A stretch of DNA of 64,000 nucleotides. It comes from Prorocentrum cordatum. Lineage: Eukaryota; Sar; Dinophyceae; Prorocentrales; Prorocentraceae. The notes beneath the pieces are model-generated. The model was not told the origin of the DNA and did not search any database. It saw only the letters and a program-made list of their open reading frames with translations. Positions 48,583 through 58,524 of this stretch are shown here, in pieces (within the stretch, counting starts at the first letter, position 1; each line of letters opens with the position of its first letter). A program made the translations under genes and the position numbers. The DNA lies in assembly GCA_963575745.1 (NCBI GenBank), contig CAUYUJ010016493.1, forward strand, positions 361,001-425,000, given 5' to 3'.

Positions 48583-49128
48583 ATGGCAGAGGATGATCCC
48601 GCTAAGCTGCTCGTAATGGTCTCAGGTAATGCCAACTTCTCCTGCACGCCGCCGCACAAGGAGCCTGATGCCGAGATAGATGAGCGGTCACATAGGTATC
48701 TTCAGGAGTGGAGGGTTTCTCACAATTCTATGCGGACGGAGGCACTCAGGAGGATGGTAGAGTTGGAGGGCCCCGAGCCCACGCACCGTTGCCAGCCTAG
48801 GCGGATGCTCAGCTACATAGATCGACAGTTCATTTCGATGCCAGGGTGGATGTGCCTGCAGCTGTCCATGGCATGGAAGGTGGTAGAATATCCTGGCATA
48901 CTGAGCACCGACCATGAACCGATCCAGGTCACACTCCTGCTCGCTGGCCCCATTCCAGCCTCAGAAAGGCCAGTCAATCCCGAATAATGTGAGACCCTGA
49001 TGATGCTCGATTCCTGGAAATTATTGAGGCTGAGTGTGACCAGAGCAGGTTGACCCCCTCACTGAGGTTAGCGTTTCACATCGAGATGATGCGTGAGGCC
49101 GCCAGGGTCGCCCGGGATTCCATGATCT
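48583..49128 (+). pseudogene. Truncated second LINE, endonuclease C-terminal part
   Basis: A frame of 135 codons contains VVEYPGILSTDHEPIQVTLL, where S-T-D-H-E-P-I is the terminal catalytic motif of EEP endonucleases. After its stop at 48987 a shifted frame continues DDARFLEIIEAECDQSRLTP then SLRLAFHIEMMREAARVARD, the helical linker expected before a reverse transcriptase. The fragment has no RT and ends exactly where the inverted satellite cassette begins (49131). It differs in sequence from the intact LINE, so it is another family. Confidence 0.6.
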
Positions 49129-49130
49129 GA

Positions 49131-49922
49131 ACATTATCCCAGTGCGACCCGGCCTAGGAGTTGGAGCATTTAGGAAAGCAACATCTACATCTACACCGAC
49201 AGCTACATTTGCATCTACACCTGAATCTACATCTACATCAACATCAACAGCGAGACTCAAATATACATCTACACCTACATCTACACCTACATATACATCT
49301 ACATATACATATACACCTACATCCACATCTACACCTACATCTACACCTACATCTACGATATGCGATGCTATGATATGATGCGCTATGCTATGCTATGCTA
49401 TACTGCACTATGATATGATATGGTATGATATGGTATGAGTTGCTGTGCTATGCTATGCTATGCTGCGCTGTGCTATGCTAATCAATGGCATGATATGCTA
49501 TGTTATGCTATGATGTGCTATGATATGCTATGATATGCTGAGCTATGCTATGCTATGTGGTGCTGTGCTAATGCTGCGCTGCGCTATGCCGCGCCAAACT
49601 TAGCTAAGGTAAGGTAAGCTATGCTAAGCTGAGCTAAGCTAGGCTAGGCTAAACTAAGCTAATTTAAGATAAGCCAAGCCAAGCTAAGCTAAGCTAGGCT
49701 AGGCTAAGCTAAGTTAAGCTAGACTAGGCAAAGCTAAGCTAAGCTAAGCGAAGCTAAGCTAAGCTCAGCTAAGATGAGATAAGCAACGCTAAGTTAACGG
49801 GACATAACTCGGGGAACCGCGGGGCGGATCCTGGGGGGACCGCACGGGGCGAAGCCCACTGCCCGGCCCCTTTAAGATAGAGAGTAAGAATCCTTCTAGG
49901 CAGAGCCTAGGTAGGGAATATT
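49131..49922 (-). repeat. Satellite cassette, right (inverted) copy
   Basis: Reverse complement of the 35.9-37.1 kb cassette with all modules kept: tail attatcccagtgcgaccc with cctaggagttggagcat, (CTACAT)n to 49355, (TATGC)n to about 49580, (AGCTA)n to 49795, and GC head with ccgcggggcggatcc and the CTAGGC-AGA-GCCTAG hairpin. It is about 350 bp shorter, with a single head. Confidence 0.85.
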
Positions 49923-50487
49923 CCTCGTCAAGTTTTCTCGGCTTCTGATGATCAAGAGAATCGGAAGATGCCCCTGGAGGCAAGACGCTCGACTTGCTCA
50001 GCGTGTTTGGCGTTTGTTCGGATCGACCCGCTGGTGGGGACCGTAGAGCTGATCGACCCGCTTGAGTTCAGAGGCGAGCCTACGAAATCCACCACGCGAT
50101 AGCCAAGCAAACAGAAGCCAAACAGACCCACGATATTTCAAATGCTGGGGATTAGCCCGATCGAGCCCACAGGCACAAAGCGCAGGAGCCGCCTCTGGAC
50201 GCCCTCTGACCGCAGGATAACCTTGTAGGGGATTCGGTCAACCGACGGGGCTCGGTTGTCACGGCGCCAGCTGATGCACTGCGGTTGCTTGGAGATCATT
50301 GGCGGACAGTGTTTTCAGAACAAGTTATCAATTGAGCAGCCGCCCAATAGTACTTCCGACAATACTGTGATGGTATAGGTCTCCCCGACCTTCCTCCACC
50401 CGCTCTTCAGTCTCTCCAACGGCGCATTGCTCGTGATGGTGCCCCTGGGCTCGAAGGGCCCCGTTTTCGGACTGGGAAGCGGTACCC
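49923..50487. other. Unique DNA, no supported gene
   Basis: Moderate GC content. gatcgacccgctggtg and gatcgacccgcttgag are a short local duplication at 50022-50060. No frame with a motif. Confidence 0.3.
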
Positions 50488-51000
50488 TCAGGATCTGAGC
50501 AGTATCGACGGCGCTTTCTGGTCTGTCTTAAGTGGCACAGCTATGTTACCTACGTTCAATGAAGCGCGAGGAGTCTTCATCGCGACAGGGAACAAGATTG
50601 ACAACTGTTTTTTTAGGCAAGCTGGACAGACTAAACCCCTGGGCCTCAAACGGCACCCCAGCAAGCTCGTCACCGGTGTTTCTTTGGTGTCGAAAGTCTC
50701 GTTCGACGGCTCGGCGACAAGGTTCACTTGTCGCAGCAAGTCTTTGCAGGCGAGAAGAATGTCGGGGTTAAACACTCTTGGGCTCGACGTCAGGTTTCGA
50801 ATGGCTTCGATGTTTGCAGCTTTGGTGTCCTTCGATCCATGCGTTCCCGTCAGCGTCCCACGCCTGGATCATGATGACCTTGGCATCTGTTGGCCTTCCC
50901 CTCCCAATGATGCCGTTTGTCGAGCACTTGCATACCAACGTCAGATGTGTTGGAAGTTACGGTCGTATCTGCTGCTATCTGCTTGACACCATTGTTGGCA
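50488..51000 (-). pseudogene. Frameshifted gene remnant, minus strand, unknown
   Basis: Reading on the minus strand: KCSTNGIIGRGRPTDAKVIM then IQAWDADGNAWI in one frame. After a shift near 50850 comes TGTHGSKDTKAANIEAIRNL, then FNPDILLACKDLLRQVNLVA, CRLRPRGLVCPACLKKQLSI and LNVGNIAVPLKTDQKAPSIL, ending at a stop at 50488. The CPAC is a possible metal-site fragment. Codon use is AT-richer than its neighbours. It cannot be assigned to a family. A further minus frame to 51197 may be its 5' part. Confidence 0.45.
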
Positions 51001-51263
51001 TCACTCGAGGATGCCCTGGATCTGGCGCTCCGTTCGCCATCGGTGGTCACCCGCTCCCGGTGGATCCGTGGAAGGCGGCTGGAGGCGCAGAGAGTGACGC
51101 GGCCTATGCCAGGGTGCGAGAAGCCCTGCTGCAACGGCTGCATGATCGACAATTCGGTCTCGCTCGAGCGCGTGCTGGTAATGGATTGGTTCTGCACCTC
51201 ATCTGGAGGTGATCTTCGACTGTGGGCTCCTGGCTCCGGCGGCGGGCCCCTGTTCCCCCCCAG

Positions 51264-51324
51264 CTCGTCTCCAGGTTCCAGTCCTGGCTGGAGAACACGA
51301 CCCCCGAGCGGGGGAGCTTCCCGG
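51264..51324 (+). CDS. Weak candidate exon, class D-like
   Basis: After acceptor-like TTCCCCCCCAG the plus frame reads LVSRFQSWLENTTPERGSFP before GTCGTC. The F...L.NTTP part recalls the YR..L.V.NPTEP of class D. Confidence 0.3.
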
Positions 51325-51519
51325 GTCGTCGATGCCCTCGCGTCCCCCAGGGTGACGTCAGGCCCGCAGGCTTAGGGAGGCTCGAACACGAACCCCCAGA
51401 TGTTAGGGTCTCCTATTTGAGCCCACCGATACATAGCGGAACAACAAGGAAACACAACGTTAAGGAACTACGTTTACCTGGAACGACGAGCAACACTATT
51501 TTGGGGTATGTTTTGACAG

Positions 51520-51575
51520 TCTCTCATTTGTCCTCCAAAATCCGCCTGTAGGAGAACATGCCCGACCTAATGCTC
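51520..51575. mobile_element. TIR mini-element, right-end fragment
   Basis: ccaaaatccgcctgtaggag with aacatgcccgacctaa matches the right terminus of the family; the left end is missing. Confidence 0.6.
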
Positions 51576-51689
51576 GAACCACCTTGAAACTCTCCGGTCC
51601 CCAATCTGCGATTCCAGTGCGAGGGTGTCGAATAGGTGTCAACCTCTGCATAAAGGGCACAAGCCCTGTTTACACCAAGTGGGTCCCGA

Positions 51690-52035
51690 TGGTGGCCTCG
51701 GGCGGTGTCAGAGTGCCCCAGAGCCCTCGGCGCCGAGCTCATCCACGCGTCTCACAGGGCTTCAAATCGATGAGCCCAATCACGCGTCTCACACGGTTTC
51801 ACGATGTTTCGGAATGTCCCAAAAGTTTCGGTGCCGAGCCCATCCACGCGTGCCACGCGGCATCAAAGGCCCAAGAAATTCTCGGCGCCGAGCGCCCCCG
51901 CAAGTTCCACGAGGGGCTCAAAGTGCATCGATAACCTAAGTGCGCGTTTCGCACAGTTTGACATTTCCACGGAGCTGTCGGCGCCGGGCACATTCGCGCG
52001 TCTAACAAGGTCTCAGGTACCACGAAGCCCTCGGC
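51690..52035. repeat. ~75-bp tandem array
   Basis: About four diverged units around tcggcgccgagc, then atccacgcgtctcacacggc. No coding. Confidence 0.65.
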
Positions 52036-52114
52036 GACTTGCGACCGCAGTGGCATTCTGAACGCGCGGCCATGGCGGCGAGACAACCGGGATTTGGCCG
52101 GCGGTGGGAGGAGA

Positions 52115-52265
52115 GCGCGTGGTCGACGTCCTCGTCTTCGCCGTCGTGGTCGTCGATCTCGTCGCTATCGCCGTCGCTGTCGTCGTCGTCGTCGCCGCCG
52201 CTGCCGCTGCCATCGTCGTCATCGTCGTCGTCGCCGCGAGACGATCGTCGGCACCGCCGTCGCCA
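52115..52265. repeat. (GTC)n-type triplet microsatellite
   Basis: Interrupted CGT/GTC triplets. Confidence 0.8.
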
Positions 52266-52459
52266 TCGACCAGGCACGGCACTGCACGGTACGGCATACT
52301 TGCTGCATTGTGACGATCAAGCATGGCACGGCGCGGGGCGGCGCGGCACATTTCTCGCAGCCTGACAACCAAACACGACTCTCTCTTGTCTTGTTTTTCA
52401 ATGTTTCCTTCTCGTTGGTTTTGTGTCTTTATGTTTGTCTCTGTTTTTGTTTCTGTATA

Positions 52460-52845
52460 GGGAAGTTCTGGGAGGTAGGGGACCTTCACCTCTAGAGGTT
52501 AGTGTTCTAACCTCCTTTCTCTCTGTGTTTCGATGTTTCTCTCTGGTTGGCCTTGTTTCCTTATGCTTGTTTCTGTTTCTCCCTGTGTCTGGGGAGGTTC
52601 TGGGGAGTACCAGTAGGAAGCTTCAGCATCTGGAGGTTAGTGTTATAACCTCCCTCTGGCTCTCTGTCTTTCGCTGTTTCCCTCTGGCTGGCCGTGCTTC
52701 CTTCTGTTTGTTTCTGCTTCCCTCAGGTTGGCCTTGTTTCCTAATGTTTGTCTTCATGTCTCTCTCTCTCTATCTCTCTATCTCTGTATAGGGAGATTCT
52801 GGGAGGTAGTAAACCGCAACCTCTGAAGGTTAATGATCGAACTTC
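52460..52845. repeat. ~138-bp tandem repeat
   Basis: Three units, each with gggaggttctggggag-like, cttcacctctagaggttag and taacctcc boxes plus a CT-rich remainder with ggccttgtttcct. ggttagtgttctaacc is self-complementary. Confidence 0.7.
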
Positions 52846-52849
52846 CAGA

Positions 52850-53180
52850 TGCGAGTGTTGTTTCCCCGGAGTGGGGGGGGGGTAGGGAAACGTGGAAGAA
52901 GAGGAGGAGGCCGTGGGAGAGGCGCAGGCCCTCGCCTCTTGCCCTGCGGCGCCTCGAGCTTCTCCTGCCCGGCCCCAGGCTTCCCCGAGAACTCCCCGAG
53001 CTTTCCCGGGCGCTCTGCCCAGAAGTCGTCCTGCTGCGGGCTCGGGGTCCCCATAATCCGCACTGTGCGAAACCCACACAACCACGACGCCCACGACGAC
53101 CACCACGACACCAACGAAGACCTGCAGCGGCCAGGGGCCCGTCCCGCGGGCCGCGCCGCGCCGCCCGCCCGGCGCCGTCG
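52850..53180 (-). CDS. Possible minus-strand coding, low support
   Basis: One minus frame reads VRIMGTPSPQQDDFWAERPG then KLGEFSGKPGAGQEKLEAPQ. A second minus frame has a Val-only hydrophobic run (VFVGVVVVVVGVVVVW) that would be a membrane span if real but comes from CGA/CCA triplets. Weak. Confidence 0.22.
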
Positions 53181-53189
53181 CCGGGGCAG

Positions 53190-53238
53190 GTGGACGGTCA
53201 CGCACGGCTCCGCAGAGGGCAGCGTGGTGGAGACATCG
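53190..53238 (+). CDS. Candidate exon, class E of repeated-domain protein
   Basis: Acceptor-like CGCCGGGGCAG, then G/TGG ACG GTC: WTVTHGSAEGSVVETS, to a donor-like GTGGTC. It starts with one base that completes the split Trp codon ending the class D island at 45865. A (GGA)n tract follows at 53265. Confidence 0.4.
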
Positions 53239-53264
53239 GTGGTCGCCAGGACCCTGTCGACGGA

Positions 53265-53335
53265 GGAGGAGGAGGAGGAGGAGGAGGAGGAGGAGGAGGA
53301 GGACGAGGAGAAGGAGGAGGAGGAGGAGGATGGAG
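53265..53335. repeat. (GGA)n tract
   Basis: Purine microsatellite, then GGAG-rich DNA to about 53530. Confidence 0.88.
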
Positions 53336-53797
53336 GACGGAGAATGGAGGAAGAAAGAGGGTGACCCTCTGGACGCAGGAGAAGCAGGAGGAGCAGAAGG
53401 AGGGTTGGGGGGATGGAAGAATGGAGGAGGGAGCAGCATGGAGAGGGGGCGGGGGGAGGGTGAAGAACGGAGGATGGAGGGTCGATGACGGATGCTGTAG
53501 GAGGGAGGAGGGAGAACGGAGAAGGACAAGGGAAGCAGGACGAGGACGCAGCATCGGGCACTTTGCAACATGGCCGATACTCTGGCAAGACGGTGTTGCA
53601 GCCTCTGGTGGGCTGTCATGATGTGTCGGCGCGCCGCTTGTTCCGACGCGCGGCCTTCCGTCTGCGAGAGGGCTCCGCGGCCACCGGGGCAAATTCGGCC
53701 TCAGATGCAAGGTTTGCCGTGGGTTTGCTGTGCTGTCGGCTTCGTCTAACTGGGCACGTTTAAAACAAACTGCGGGGCGACATCGTGCCAGAGTCGT

Positions 53798-53804
<7 letters not shown>

Positions 53805-53857
<53 letters not shown>

Positions 53858-53866
53858 GAGAGCGCT
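53805..53866. repeat. (GA)n / (GAAA)n microsatellite
   Basis: Simple repeat directly abutting the foldback at 53868. Confidence 0.9.
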
Positions 53867-53867
53867 C

Positions 53868-54070
53868 AGCCGGCCCCAGGGGTGCTCGGAGGGACGCCAG
53901 CAATACACCACCCCCAGCCTTGGCCAGGTCCACCCTGGGCCCTGGACTGCTGCACAGAACTCCAGGCCTGGGCCAGCAGGACCTGTGCACCAGTCCAGGG
54001 CCCGATGGATGGGCCTGGCCAGGGCTGGTGGTGGTGTACTGCTTGGAGCTCTCCCGGGTGCTCCACGCGA
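53868..54070. repeat. Second type of foldback element
   Basis: Arms of about 70 nt: aatacaccacccccagcc, then ttggccagg and gggccctggactg on the left, with the complementary cagtccagggcccgatgg, ggcctggccagggctgg and tggtggtgtactg on the right. An inner TGCACAG/CTGTGCA pair closes the loop. It is unrelated in sequence to the 1.7/33.6/58.1-kb family but likewise next to a (GA)n tract. Confidence 0.65.
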
Positions 54071-54618
54071 TGAGTCTCCCTCGCTCTTGCCCCTGGTTCG
54101 GGCTGATCGGTTGCCACTGGCCCTCCCTGGGCCCACCAGCGCACGCAGCTGCACCGCGGTAGCCTGCAGTCCGAAAGCACTCCTTCCTCCCATCCTCCCC
54201 ATCCTCGCCATCTGAAGCGGGTCCTGAGGGAAAGAGGTCCTGAGGTATTTCGCCGTCTGCGTGCTCTCGGGGCCCTCCAGGAGCACTGGGGCCGTCAGAC
54301 AACGACTCGGGATGAGACTGTCGTCCTGGGGGGGGAGGCACTGGGGTCCAGGACCCGTTACCCTCAGGACCCGTGTCCTCCATCCTCCCCATCCCTCTTC
54401 GCGGTCTGAGGGCCACCGCCAGGGCCCGCAGCATCGTCAAGCAGTGCGGAAGAGTTTTGTAATTAGTATACGATATAGTGGTTGACGCGGCACGCCGCTG
54501 CCAGCCTTAGGCCATTCGCAGCCCAGCCAGCTCCCTCTTCCTCCTCCCTCCCCTCCGTTGTCCTCTCCCCTCTCCTCTTCCCCCCCCCCCCGGTCCTCCC
54601 CCACTCCCCCATCCTCAG

Positions 54619-54672
54619 CTGGACCGTCTACGCGCAGCTCTTGGACCTGACGCTCAGCACCGAGGCGCCGCC
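54619..54672 (+). CDS. Candidate exon, class E of repeated-domain protein
   Basis: CCCCATCCTCAG acceptor, then C/TGG ACC GTC: WTVYAQLLDLTLSTEAP. Same entry phase and same W-T-V opening as 53190. The donor is not clear. A tandem duplication of the exon or an alternative exon would explain two neighbours of one class. Confidence 0.35.
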
Positions 54673-54754
54673 CCACCCCCCTCCCCCGCCCCCCTCGCTC
54701 GTCGCCCTCGGGCGCGCCCGCTCGGCAGGGGCGCGCCGCCGCAACAGCCGTGGC

Positions 54755-55195
<441 letters not shown>

Positions 55196-55823
55196 AGGAG
55201 GAGGAGGAGAAGGAGGAGGAGGAACACGGGGGGAGTTGGGCGAATTGATGGGTCATTTCGCTGCGCTGGAATGAGGAGGAAGGAGTGAGGAGGAGAAGTT
55301 GGATCAGCTGGAGGAGGACGCTGCCCCCTCATCTTTATCGACTGCGAGCCGCCTGGCGGGCGGGGGGGGTCGACCTCGCCCTGCACGGTGAGCAGGCGTG
55401 GAAACAAAAGGGCAGCCGTACACACGCCATTTCTCGTGGAGAATGCGGCTCCTCTGCTCCTCGGGATTCTGTGCGACAGCGGATAGATCGGGAAGAAGGA
55501 GAGCGGGGGAGGGGGGGGAGGTCATCGGGGGAGAGCGAGGATGGTTTGGGAGTGGTCGCAGTAGCAGTTCAAGCTGTATTTCGCATTCTCGCTGCTCGTC
55601 TGTTGGCTTAGTCTTGTTCATGCCCCGCGGGGATCTCTGCCGATTGCCCTGCACATGCCCCCACTGAGCAAACCACAAGAACCGACTCCATCCACCCACG
55701 CACTGGGACGAGCCAGCCGTGCGCGAGAAGATATCATCCGTGCCGCTCTGGGTCTGACTGGGCCGCGAAGATGGAGCCGCGTGAGCAGATATAAGGTCCC
55801 CCATGCAGCGCTCTCGCGAAAAG

Positions 55824-55927
55824 GTTGACGCTGGAGCCCGAAGGAGGTGGAGCATTGGCAGCGAAGCAGGTCGTGGAGCTGCAGGTTTTCACACGGCAAG
55901 GCTTGCCTCCAGAGTCGTATCTCGACG
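55824..55927 (+). CDS. Candidate exon, class A of repeated-domain protein
   Basis: A plus frame reads LTLEPEGGGALAAKQVVELQ then VFTRQGLPPESYLDG between a weak acceptor (GCGAAAAG) and a donor-like GTCCTC. ALAAKQVVELQVFT resembles PLAAGSTTTMHIVFTP at 63274. It follows class E islands, as the proposed A-B-C-D-E cycle requires. The minus strand is also open, so moderate support only. Confidence 0.38.
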
Positions 55928-56249
55928 GTCCTCGGGCCCCAGAAGGGCCCGACAGGTCCAAATCGGTGAAGAAGTTCAGGGCCACTGTCCTTCGGACGCC
56001 TTTTCTTCATGGTGTGCACGGGAGGAGGGTGACGAGGAAGGTTCGCAGGACATCCTGGAGGTTGGGAAGGCCTTTTGGGTGGTTCCTGGTGGCCGTCACG
56101 GGCCGCTGGCCATGAGGTCTTGGCTTGAATGCGGAGTTTCAAGTGAGGAAGGGAGCGGGAAGATGACGAAGGCAGAATTTGGAAGATCAGGAGGAGGAGC
56201 AGGAAGGGATGAGGACCGCATGTGGGCCTGGGCTGTTTAGGTGTTTCTC

Positions 56250-56690
56250 TAGGGAGAGGAAGGAGGAGAGAGAGGAGAGTGGAAAGAGAAGAGAGAGGAA
56301 GAGAGAGAGAGAGGGAGTGAGAAAGAGAGAACGACAGAAAGAGAGGGAGAGAGAGAGAGAGAAAGAAAGAGAGGAGAGAGAAAGAGAGAAATCTAGAAGG
56401 AGAGAACGAGAGAAAGAGAACGAGGAGAGAGAGGAGAGAGAGGAGAGAGAGAGAGAGAGAGTGGAGAGAGAGAGAGAGAGATAGAGAGCGATGGAGAGAT
56501 AGAGAGGGAGAGACAGGCAACAATACAGAGAAAGGGAGATGATAAACAAGCGAAGTGTTTACCAGGAGCGAAGAAAGTGTATACACATGTCTCATATTTT
56601 TATACATGTATATACATAGAGAGATATATAGAAAGCACAAGCTTCTATTTGGAGGGATATATATATATAGAGAGAGTGAGAGATAGAGAA
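56250..56690. repeat. (GA)n, then (TA)n-containing simple repeats
   Basis: GAGAGA tract to about 56520, then an AT-rich stretch with tatatacatagagagatata at 56607-56640. Confidence 0.9.
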
Positions 56691-56854
56691 CAAAGCAAAC
56701 AACGGACCGATTCGGACCATGGGTCCACGCGGGCGCCTGGCTAGTGGGCGCTCCGCGCAGCACTATTGGCTGAGTGTGGCCGCGTACCGTACAGATCGAA
56801 CTGAGCATTCAGACCCTGGCGCCGTGGTGGTGCGACGGAGAAGACGACACGGTA

Positions 56855-57062
56855 CGCGGTACGGTAGGTTTGCGTCGTGTCGACCAGCGGCGACCCCAGC
56901 GCGGGCGTTCAAGGTTGAACGCCGCCGGCGACCCAGAATCAATCGATGTTGAACGATCAAACGTTGCGGCAGCGGCCGATCGTTCAAGGTTGAACGATCC
57001 CTGCGGTGTCAAAAACCAACGCTGGGGTCGGCACGGCACGAACCTGCCGTACCCGAGCCTCT
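56855..57062. repeat. Third type of foldback element
   Basis: Outer arms ggtacggtaggtttgcgtcg and the complement of cacggcacgaacctgccgta; inner near-palindromes GTTCAAGGTTGAAC at about 56908 and 56979. A half copy lies at 32440-32530. Confidence 0.55.
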
Positions 57063-57339
57063 CTCGGTGCCAAGCGCCGTGAACGTCGGGGCGCGCCGGT
57101 GGAGGGCAGACGTGCGCGACGCCGTCGTGCGGGGGGCAGATGTGCGCGACGCCGTTGTGCGGAGAACGAGGGGGCCTCCCCGCACGGTGTCCCACACGGG
57201 GCCCCGAACGGCAACCGCGGTCCATACGCCAGGCGGCGGGCGAGCTCCGTGGAGGGCAGCCTGGCGGCCGGGCCGAGGCAGGAGCGCCCCCCCCAAAAGG
57301 TGCCCTGGCAGTTCGAGTCCTCGAGGGCTCCTAGCTCTA

Positions 57340-57415
57340 CCGATGCTCCTCCTCCTCCTTCTCCTCCTCCTCTTCCTCCTCCTCCCCCTCCTCCTCCTCC
57401 TCCTCCTCGTCCTGG
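57340..57415. repeat. (TCC)n tract
   Basis: A pyrimidine microsatellite. The unique island after it (57415-57545) is open on both strands. Confidence 0.85.
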
Positions 57416-57560
57416 CGGTGCCTGGCGTCACAGGGCTTGTGGCGCAGGGCACGCGTGGCCTCTGCGGCGGGCACCGTGCCGCAGGCCACGGAGCGAAGGA
57501 GGAGGAAGCAGAAGCTCAGCCAGTCGTGTCGCCAGCAGCGAGAGTGGACGCTAAGGTTGA

Positions 57561-57713
57561 GTCGGGCCTGTCCCTCTGCAGGAGGGAAATTCCAAAATAG
57601 TAGATACATAGCCGGGGAACGATGTTGTGACTATTTTCGAGCATTTGGGGAGCATTTTTGCAGAATTGTTTTATTCTTCGCCCAAAACTTCCCTGCAGGG
57701 GGACAGGCCCGAC
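57561..57713. mobile_element. TIR mini-element, copy 4
   Basis: 153 bp with the longest matching termini (GTCGGGCCTGTCCCTCTGCA against TGCAGGGGGACAGGCCCGAC). Flanks ctaaggttga and ctaaggctaa agree at 8 of 10 positions, a possible target-site duplication. Confidence 0.72.
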
Positions 57714-57774
57714 CTAAGGCTAACGCGTTCAAGCACCCGGCAGGCCGCGCCAGGCTGTGGACACGCACGAGCAG

Positions 57775-57975
57775 CAGATGGAAGAGAAGAGGGCGGCTGC
57801 AGGGGAGGGAGCCAGGGGAGGCCTCAGACGCAGAAGGTCGGCGTCGCGAGGGGCGCGCAGGCAGCCTCAGGCGCGGGGAGCCGGTGTGCTCGCAGGCTGT
57901 GCGGATGAGTGCGAGCTGCCGAAGTGAGAGGGGGGGGTGGCAGCGCTGGGGGCCATCGAGAGGCAAGCAGTCATC
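57775..57975. repeat. Dispersed repeat shared with 37.1 kb
   Basis: gaagagggcggctgcagggg, then ggcctcagacgcagaagg, then gcgcaggcagcctcaggcg parallels 37140-37330. Confidence 0.55.
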
Positions 57976-58039
57976 AGGATGGGCGGCGGGCATAATAATG
58001 CCGTAGGGGAAGCCAGGGCACGGCTGGAGGAGGGGTCGA

Positions 58040-58260
58040 AGACGAGAAATGGCATCGACATAAACTGTTGGCGATCCGCGCGGATTTCTTGTGTCCGCGC
58101 TGGGCCCCCCTCCCTGGCGCGCGGAGCGCGCCAGGGGCGGCGCCGGAGGCACCGCCGAGGGGGCCCAGTGCGGATCCAAGAAATCCGCGCGGAGCGCCAA
58201 AAGTCGGAGCGCCAAAAGTTTATGTTTATGCCATTTGTTGTTTCTTCCTCTAAGGAGGGC
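58040..58260. repeat. Foldback element copy 5 (loop reversed)
   Basis: Arms as in the other copies (atccgcgcggatttcttgtg and caagaaatccgcgcggagcg), but the inner loop reads ccctggcgcgcggagcgcgc, the reverse complement of copies 1, 2 and 4. The element therefore sits in the opposite orientation. cggagcgccaaaagt is duplicated at 58190-58219. A (GA)n tract follows. Confidence 0.7.
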
Positions 58261-58284
58261 GACAGGAAGGGAGGCGGAGGAAGA

Positions 58285-58520
58285 GAGAAGAGGAGAGAGA
58301 GAGAGAGAGCCCGCTGCGCAGCAGCGACGAGGAGCCCAGGGCGACGAGGGGGCCTCTGCAGGAGGTCAGGATGGATCCACCGCAGCGGGCTCGCTGGCGG
58401 GCGGGGCAGCGAGCATACAGGGAACACACACTCGGCACCGCCACTGGCGACGACGACAACAACAACCACAACCACAACCACAACCACAACAACAACAAAA
58501 TCAGCAACAACAGCAACAGT
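58285..58520. repeat. (GA)n and (AACCAC)n microsatellites
   Basis: GA run at 58285-58310, and AAC/CAC triplets at 58450-58515, with unique DNA between. Confidence 0.8.
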
Positions 58521-58524
58521 TATT

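Noticed and set aside
52880-53130. Val-rich transmembrane helix on the minus strand
   Set aside because: The hydrophobic run comes from repeated CGA/CCA triplets and lies in a frame that otherwise looks poor.
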